Shown in pieces: positions 59,091-64,000 of a DNA stretch of 64,000 bases (the first letter of the stretch is position 1; each line of letters starts with the position of its first letter). The translations under genes were made by a program, and so were the position numbers. The notes under the pieces are model-generated. The model was given only the letters and a program-made list of their open reading frames with translations, was not told the DNA's origin and searched no databases. Source of the DNA: JAHJQQ01 sp963737555 (lineage in GTDB: Bacteria > Pseudomonadota > Gammaproteobacteria > Thiohalobacterales > Thiohalobacteraceae); assembly GCA_963737555.1 (NCBI GenBank), contig CAVTTB010000002.1, positions 62,001 to 126,000 of the forward strand. The letters are read 5' to 3'.

Positions 59091-60791
59091 TCAAATCAAA
59101 ATCATCTCGTTCTGACCGCCGCCGGCCGGAATCATCGGATAGACGTTCTCATGCTGGTCGGTGATGAAATCCAGGAACACCGTGCGATCGCGGATTTTCA
59201 TCGCCTCTTTCAGCGCGCCTTCGACGTCGCCCGGCTTTTCGATCTTCATACCGACATGACCGTAGCTTTCGGCCAGCTTGACGAAGTCCGGCAGCGATTC
59301 CATGTAGGACATGGCATAGCGCTTCTGATAGAAGAACTCCTGCCACTGCCGCACCATGCCGAGATAACGGTTGTTCAGATTGATGATCTTCACCGGCAGC
59401 GAATACTGACGACAGGTGGACAGTTCCTGAATGCACATCTGGATACTGCCTTCGCCGGTGATGCAGCACACGGTTTCGTCCGGATAAGCCAACTGCACGC
59501 CCATGGCGGCGGGAAAACCAAAGCCCATGGTGCCGAGACCGCCGGAGTTGATCCAACGCCGCGGCTTGTCGAACTTGTAGAACTGCGCCGCCCACATCTG
59601 ATGCTGACCGACGTCCGAGGTCACGTAGGCATCGCCCTTGGTCACTTTGTAGAGCGTCTCGACCACATACTGCGGCTTGATGATCTCACTGGTGCGATCG
59701 AACTTCAGGCAGTCGATGGCACGCCATTCGTTGATCTGCTTCCACCATTCTTTCAGTGCCGCCGCGTCGGGCTTTTCGCCGCTCTCTTTGATCAGTTTGA
59801 TCATGTGCTTGAGCACATTGTCGACGCCGCCGACGATGGGCACGTCCACTTTTACGTTCTTGGAGATCGAGGCCGGGTCGACATCGATGTGCACGATCTT
59901 GGCGGTCGGGCAGAACTTGTCGATATTGCCCGTCACACGGTCATCGAAGCGCGCGCCGATGGCGACCAGCACATCGCAGCTGTGCATGCCCATATTGGCT
60001 TCATAGGTGCCGTGCATGCCGAGCATGCCGACGAACTGCTTATCGGTGGCCGGATACGCGCCCAGACCCATCAGCGTGTTGGTGATCGGGAATCCCAGCA
60101 GGCGGGTGAATTCGGTGAGCGCCTTGGACGCATTGTCCAGGATCACGCCACCGCCGGTGTAGAGCATCGGCCGTTTGGCGGTCATGATCAGATCGACGGC
60201 CTTCTTGATCTGGCCGCTGTGCCCCTTCACCACCGGATTGTAGGAACGCATGGTGACGCGTTTCGGATAGCTGTATTCACAGCGCTGCGCGGTAATGTCC
60301 TTCGGAATATCCACCACCACCGGACCGGGGCGGCCGGTGGTCGCGACATAGAAGGCTTTCTTGATGGTCTCCGCCAGCAGACGCACATCCTTGACCAGGA
60401 AGTTGTGCTTCACGCAGGGGCGGGTGATGCCGATGTTGTCGACTTCCTGGAAGGCGTCGTTGCCGATCAGCGCCGTTGGCACCTGACCGGTGAACACCAC
60501 CAGCGGAATGGAATCCATATACGCGGTGGCAATGCCGGTGACCGCATTGGTCGCGCCGGGGCCTGAGGTCACCAGCACGCAGCCGGGGCGGCCGGTGGCG
60601 CGCGCATAACCGTCGGCGGCATGCGTCGCGGCCTGTTCGTGGCGCACCAGAATATGTTGCAGCTTGTCCTGCTGATAGAGGGCGTCGTAGATGTGCAGGA
60701 CTGCACCGCCGGGGTAGCCGAAAATGATATCCACGCCTTCATCCTGCAAGCAGCGGACAAAGATTTCGGCACCGGTCAATTCCACGAGCAC
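59091..60791 (-). CDS. ilvI: Acetolactate synthase large subunit
   Basis: A 566-residue thiamine-diphosphate enzyme, first step of branched-chain amino acid synthesis. It has FGYPGGAVLHIYDALY at the N-terminus, the catalytic Glu in HEQAATHAADGYARA, and the cofactor segment GEGSIQMCIQELSTC (Glu where many enzymes have Asp, common in this lineage). The start at 60791 gives MVELTGAEIFVRCL. First gene of ilvI-ilvH-ilvC. Confidence 0.96.
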   Translation of the reverse strand: MLVELTGAEIFVRCLQDEGVDIIFGYPGGAVLHIYDALYQQDKLQHILVRHEQAATHAADGYARATGRPGCVLVTSGPGATNAVTGIATAYMDSIPLVVFTGQVPTALIGNDAFQEVDNIGITRPCVKHNFLVKDVRLLAETIKKAFYVATTGRPGPVVVDIPKDITAQRCEYSYPKRVTMRSYNPVVKGHSGQIKKAVDLIMTAKRPMLYTGGGVILDNASKALTEFTRLLGFPITNTLMGLGAYPATDKQFVGMLGMHGTYEANMGMHSCDVLVAIGARFDDRVTGNIDKFCPTAKIVHIDVDPASISKNVKVDVPIVGGVDNVLKHMIKLIKESGEKPDAAALKEWWKQINEWRAIDCLKFDRTSEIIKPQYVVETLYKVTKGDAYVTSDVGQHQMWAAQFYKFDKPRRWINSGGLGTMGFGFPAAMGVQLAYPDETVCCITGEGSIQMCIQELSTCRQYSLPVKIINLNNRYLGMVRQWQEFFYQKRYAMSYMESLPDFVKLAESYGHVGMKIEKPGDVEGALKEAMKIRDRTVFLDFITDQHENVYPMIPAGGGQNEMILI

Positions 60792-60894
60792 ATTCTCCTA
60801 CGAGGTTTGCAGTCGGACTGCAATATAGCGTTCATACCAGCGACCCGGTGGCCGCGCCCGAAACGGACGCCGAAACCGCGAAACCGTTGTGGAT

Positions 60895-60920
60895 AAACAA
60901 AAAGACCCGTCGAGCGGGCC
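60895..60920 (-). terminator. Possible attenuator upstream of ilvI
   Basis: On the minus strand a short CCCG-loop-CGGG hairpin is followed by TCTTTTTG, about 105 bp before the ilvI start. It could end leader transcription. I found no leader peptide rich in Val, Leu or Ile upstream, so classical attenuation is not shown. Confidence 0.45.
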
Positions 60921-61032
60921 ACCCGCACCGATCCGGGCGGAACGTTGAAAGCTACGTATATTAGCCGCCGCGGTCAAGCCATACCAGAGAGTTAATTCCG
61001 CCCTGCTCGGACAAGTCCTGCGCGGGCTGACC

Positions 61033-61062
61033 GCAAGGGGGAGAATCCTTTCTCCCCCTTGC
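61033..61062. promoter_or_regulatory. 12-bp perfect hairpin in the ilvI/DUF4124 divergent region
   Basis: Arms GCAAGGGGGAGA (61033-61044) and TCTCCCCCTTGC (61051-61062) around a 6-nt loop. It lies in the 393-bp divergent gap between ilvI and the DUF4124 gene, which otherwise holds no gene. Its role is unknown; it could be an operator, a leader structure or a repeat. Confidence 0.6.
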
Positions 61063-61184
61063 ACCCCCCATCAGTCATGAAACAGATCACACCGCCCCAC
61101 ACCCGCGCTTGTCGGCCATGGCTCCGGACACGTAAGCTAGCCCGTAGCGAATTTGCGGCTCGGGCCTATCAAAGAGGGAAGACC

Positions 61185-61640
61185 ATGTCGAAAGCTAATC
61201 GGGGTTGGTGGATCATCGCAGGGTGGCTGGTCGCCATGGGCCTGGCCCAGGCCGCGATGTACAAATGGGTCGACGAAAACGGCGTGACCCAATACACCCA
61301 GTACCCGCCGCCGAACCGCAAAGTCGAGGTCGTGGCCCCGCCGCCACCGCCCGCCGAGGATCCGGAAGAGGCCCAGAAGAAACTGGAGGCCACCCTGCAG
61401 AAACAAAACGAGCAGCGCGAGGCCGCCACGACCGCCGAGGGAGAACAAGCGAAGACCGCCGAACAGGCCAAGCTACGCGAGCAGAACTGCCAGACCGCGC
61501 GCAGCAATCTGGAAAAACTCACGACCGGCGGCCGCAAGCGCGTCATCGGAGCAGACGGTGTGGCCACCTACCTGACTGAGGAAGACCAGCAGGCGCGGAT
61601 CGACACGGCAAAAAAACAGATCGAAGAATTTTGCGATTGA
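61185..61640 (+). CDS. DUF4124 periplasmic protein
   Basis: A 151-residue protein. The N-terminal 24 residues are a signal peptide (WIIAGWLVAMGLAQA). The DUF4124 motif is MYKWVDENGVTQYTQYPPP, directly after it. A Pro-rich linker (APPPPPAEDPEE) and a long charged coiled coil with two Cys follow. The function of DUF4124 is unknown. The ATG at 61185 has GAGGGA upstream. A 15-bp hairpin follows the stop. Confidence 0.85.
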   Translation: MSKANRGWWIIAGWLVAMGLAQAAMYKWVDENGVTQYTQYPPPNRKVEVVAPPPPPAEDPEEAQKKLEATLQKQNEQREAATTAEGEQAKTAEQAKLREQNCQTARSNLEKLTTGGRKRVIGADGVATYLTEEDQQARIDTAKKQIEEFCD

Positions 61641-61646
61641 AGTTCG

Positions 61647-61680
61647 GGATTCGTGATTCGGGATTCCGAATCACGAATCC
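61647..61680. repeat. 15-bp perfect stem-loop after the DUF4124 gene
   Basis: Arms GGATTCGTGATTCGG (61647-61661) and CCGAATCACGAATCC (61666-61680) around GATT. No T-run follows, so it is not a typical terminator. Motifs of the GATTCGTGATTCG type are dispersed in many bacterial genomes. Confidence 0.75.
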
Positions 61681-61750
61681 TTGCTAGCCCCCACCCCCCC
61701 GCCCCTATAAAATCCGCCGCTCCAATTTTAAATAAAGAAGCAACCCGCCC

Positions 61751-63449
61751 ATGCGCACCTCCCGCTTTCCGCTCTCCACCCTGAAAGAAGTCCCTGCCGA
61801 CGCCGAAGTCATCAGCCACCAGTTGATGCTGCGTGCCGGCATGATCCGCAAGGTTGCCGCCGGCGTGTACACCTGGCTGCCGCTTGGGACTCAAGGTACT
61901 GCGCAAGGTCGAAGCCATCGTACGCGAGGAAATGAACAGCGCCGGCGCCCTTGAGATATTGATGCCCTCGGTACAACCGGCCGAGTTGTGGCAGGAATCC
62001 GGACGCTGGGCGCAATACGGCCCCGAGCTACTGCGCATGAAGGACCGCCACGACCGCGAGTTCTGTTACGGGCCGACCCACGAAGAAATCATCACCGATC
62101 TGGCCCGTCGCGAACTGAAGAGCTACAAACAGCTGCCGGTGAGTTTTTACCAGATCCAGACCAAGTTCCGCGACGAGGTACGCCCGCGCTTCGGTGTCAT
62201 GCGCGCGCGCGAGTTTCTGATGAAGGATGCCTATTCCTTCCACAACAATCAGGCCTCGCTGGACGAAACCTATCAGATCATGTTCGATACCTACACGCGC
62301 ATCTTCACGCGGCTGGGTTTGAAATTTCGTCCGGTGCAGGCCGACACCGGCGCCATCGGCGGCGCTGTGTCGCATGAATTCCATGTGCTGGCCGATTCCG
62401 GCGAAGATGCCATCGCGTTTTCAGACAGCAGCGATTACGCCGCCAACGTCGAACTCGCCGAGGCCGTTGCACCGGCAGACGCGCGCGCCGCCGCAACCCA
62501 GCCGATGACCCGCGTCGCCACGCCCGGCGCGCACAGCATCGAGGACGTCAGCGCGTTATTGAAAGTATCGGCGGCGCAGTGCGCAAAAACGCTGCTGGTG
62601 CAAGGCACTGAAGAAGGCAGCGTAGTCGCGCTCGTCGTGCGCGGCGACCATGAGCTGAACAAGATCAAGGCCGAGAAACACCCTGCCGTGGCCAGTCCGC
62701 TCACCTTCGCGACCGATGCCCAAGTGAAAGACGCCACCGGCGCCGCACCCGGATCGATCGGTCCGGTCGGCCTCAAGATCCCCGTCATCGTTGACCGCGC
62801 CGCCGCGCAGCTCGCCGATTTCATCTGCGGTGCCAATGCAGACGGTCATCACCTCACCGGCGTGAACTGGGGCCGCGACCTACCCGAGGCCGAAATCGCC
62901 GATCTGCGCAATGTGCAGGCCGGCGATCCCAGCCCGGATGGTAAAGGCACACTGGCCATCGCGCGCGGCATCGAGGTTGGGCACATTTTCCAACTCGGCA
63001 CCAAATACAGCGAGGCATTGAGCGCCACGGTGCTCGATGAAAATGGTCGCGAGTCGGTGATGGTCATGGGCTGTTATGGCATCGGCGTATCGCGCGTGGT
63101 CGCCGCGGCCATCGAACAGAACCATGACGACAAAGGCATCTCCTGGCCGGACCCCATTGCACCTTTCCGCGTTGCCCTGCTGCCCATGGCCATGAAAAAA
63201 TCCTACCGCGTTGCCGAGGCCTGCGAAAAGCTCTATGCGGAATTCCAGGCCGCCGGTATCGAGGTATTGTTCGATGACCGCGACGTGCGCCCCGGCGTGA
63301 TGTTCGCCGACATGGAATTGATCGGCATCCCGCATCGGGTCATCGTCGGCGAGAAAAATATCGACGCCGGCATGGTCGAATACAAAGGCGGCCGCGCCAC
63401 CGAGGCCGAGTTGGTGCCGATAGACCAGATCGTCGCGCGGCTCAAGTAG
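61751..63449 (+). CDS. proS: Prolyl-tRNA synthetase (frameshift near N-terminus)
   Basis: A class II synthetase of about 566 residues, bacterial type with an editing insertion. It begins MRTSRFPLSTLKEVPADAEV, then motif 1, motif 2 (TKFRDEVRPRFGVMRAREFLMKD) and, after the YbaK-like editing domain, motif 3 (VMGCYGIGVSRVVAA). The anticodon-binding domain closes it. The frame changes at 61886-61888; removing one G from a GGG run joins WLPLG to LKVLRKVEAIV. Confidence 0.96.
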
Positions 63450-63514
63450 CCCCATCGCGGGGCCGACTACAGTCCGTGGGGCGCGATAGCGCTGCGCTTT
63501 AAGGGAAAAAACCC

Positions 63515-63662
63515 TAGCCACGGAAAACACGGAAGGCACGGATGTGATAAATACGCTCAAGAACAGTGCTACGACCACTCAACCGAGGATACTCGCAAGT
63601 GTCCGTGAGCCCGCCACAAATCACAGTAATAATGTCGGTGCTTTCCGTGTTTTCCGTGGCTA
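63515..63662. repeat. Family A palindromic element (copy 4)
   Basis: Left arm TAGCCACGGAAAACACGG from 63515 and right arm CCGTGTTTTCCGTGGCTA ending at 63662 pair over 21 bp with one mismatch. It fills the gap between proS and the transglycosylase and ends eight bases before the latter's ATG. Confidence 0.85.
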
Positions 63663-63670
63663 GGATTTTG

Positions 63671-64000
63671 ATGCGCGCAAGTCTCGCCGCCGCGCTGCTG
63701 CTGTTCGCCACGGCGGCACCCGCCGCCATCCAGGAACGCCCGGACGCCGAGGAGCGCGCCCAACTTACCCAGGCCATCGTCAACGCGCAGAGTTTCCAGG
63801 ATCGCTTCGACGCCGAAGTGTGGCTGACCGATATGGCCACCCGCCTCAAGTCCTGGGACGACATCCCGGTCACGGAACGTATGCAGATACTCAAGATCGT
63901 GCATCAGGAAGCGATGCACGTCGGCATCACACCTGAACTGGTCCTGTCGCTCATTCAAGTGGAGAGCAATTTCGACCGCTTCGCCCTGTCATCGGCCGGC
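63671..64000 (+). CDS. Lytic transglycosylase, N-terminal part (runs off right edge)
   Basis: The first 110 codons of a gene that continues past the window. Residues 1-20 are a signal peptide (SLAAALLLFATAAPAA). At the end comes ELVLSLIQVESNFDRFALSSAG, the start of an SLT domain with the catalytic Glu in the VES segment. It therefore probably cleaves peptidoglycan. The gene is open to the edge with no stop. Confidence 0.85.
   Translation, partial: MRASLAAALLLFATAAPAAIQERPDAEERAQLTQAIVNAQSFQDRFDAEVWLTDMATRLKSWDDIPVTERMQILKIVHQEAMHVGITPELVLSLIQVESNFDRFALSSAG

Noticed and set aside
60792..61070. Branched-chain amino acid leader peptide for ilvI
   Set aside because: The frames here contain no cluster of Ile, Val or Leu codons.

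Overview
The window is a chromosomal stretch of a GC-rich gammaproteobacterium, probably a member of the purple-sulfur/sulfur-oxidiser side of the class (Chromatiales-like); this placement rests on gene content only. Diagnostic arrangements are pmbA/darP/tldD, ffh-ypjD-corB, xseB-ispA-dxs, glyA-nrdR-ribD-ribE-ribBA-ribH-nusB-thiL-pgpA and ilvI-ilvH-ilvC-pssA. I saw no rRNA, tRNA, CRISPR array or transposase.

Layout. 0-8.7 kb: pmbA start, darP, tldD, a glycine-zipper protein, ffh, a metallo-beta-lactamase-fold cyclic-nucleotide phosphodiesterase, ypjD, corB and a methyltransferase. 8.9-23.6 kb: an FHA-FHA-PilZ protein, radA, a DUF1015 protein, htpX, a class III adenylate cyclase coupled to a lipoprotein with a 9-bp minisatellite, a cNMP-binding-like GGDEF protein, a MacAB-type exporter, and a periplasmic haem protein next to a PilJ-type sensor. 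23.8-27.2 kb: a badly broken MmeI-like restriction-modification gene. 27.4-34.4 kb: parC and parE, with two PilZ proteins between them. 35-38 kb: an iron/oxidative-stress cluster (DUF3501, encapsulin-type ferritin, CCG Fe-S protein, rubrerythrin). 38.2-42.6 kb: xseB, ispA, dxs, queD, folE2. 42.9-53.6 kb: PilZ protein, aspartic protease, then the riboflavin/nusB/glyA operon and a REC-REC-GGDEF response regulator. 54-64 kb: ettA, a FlaG-like gene, pssA, the ilv genes, a DUF4124 protein, proS and the start of a lytic transglycosylase.

Themes. Nucleotide second messengers recur: one adenylate cyclase, one cyclic-nucleotide phosphodiesterase, two diguanylate cyclases and four PilZ proteins. Intergenic DNA is filled with several families of palindromic repeats, some nested in one another and some supplying stop codons of genes. 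Between folE2 and the next gene lie two long hairpins whose 27-nt loops are complementary to each other over 23 nt; this is the most unusual structure in the window.

Sequence quality. About twenty conserved genes are interrupted by single-base frameshifts with no other decay; in glyA, radA and proS the frame is restored by removing one G from a GGG run. These are most simply assembly errors, so genes are given at full span with the shift noted. The restriction-modification gene has many more shifts in a short distance and may be genuinely decayed.
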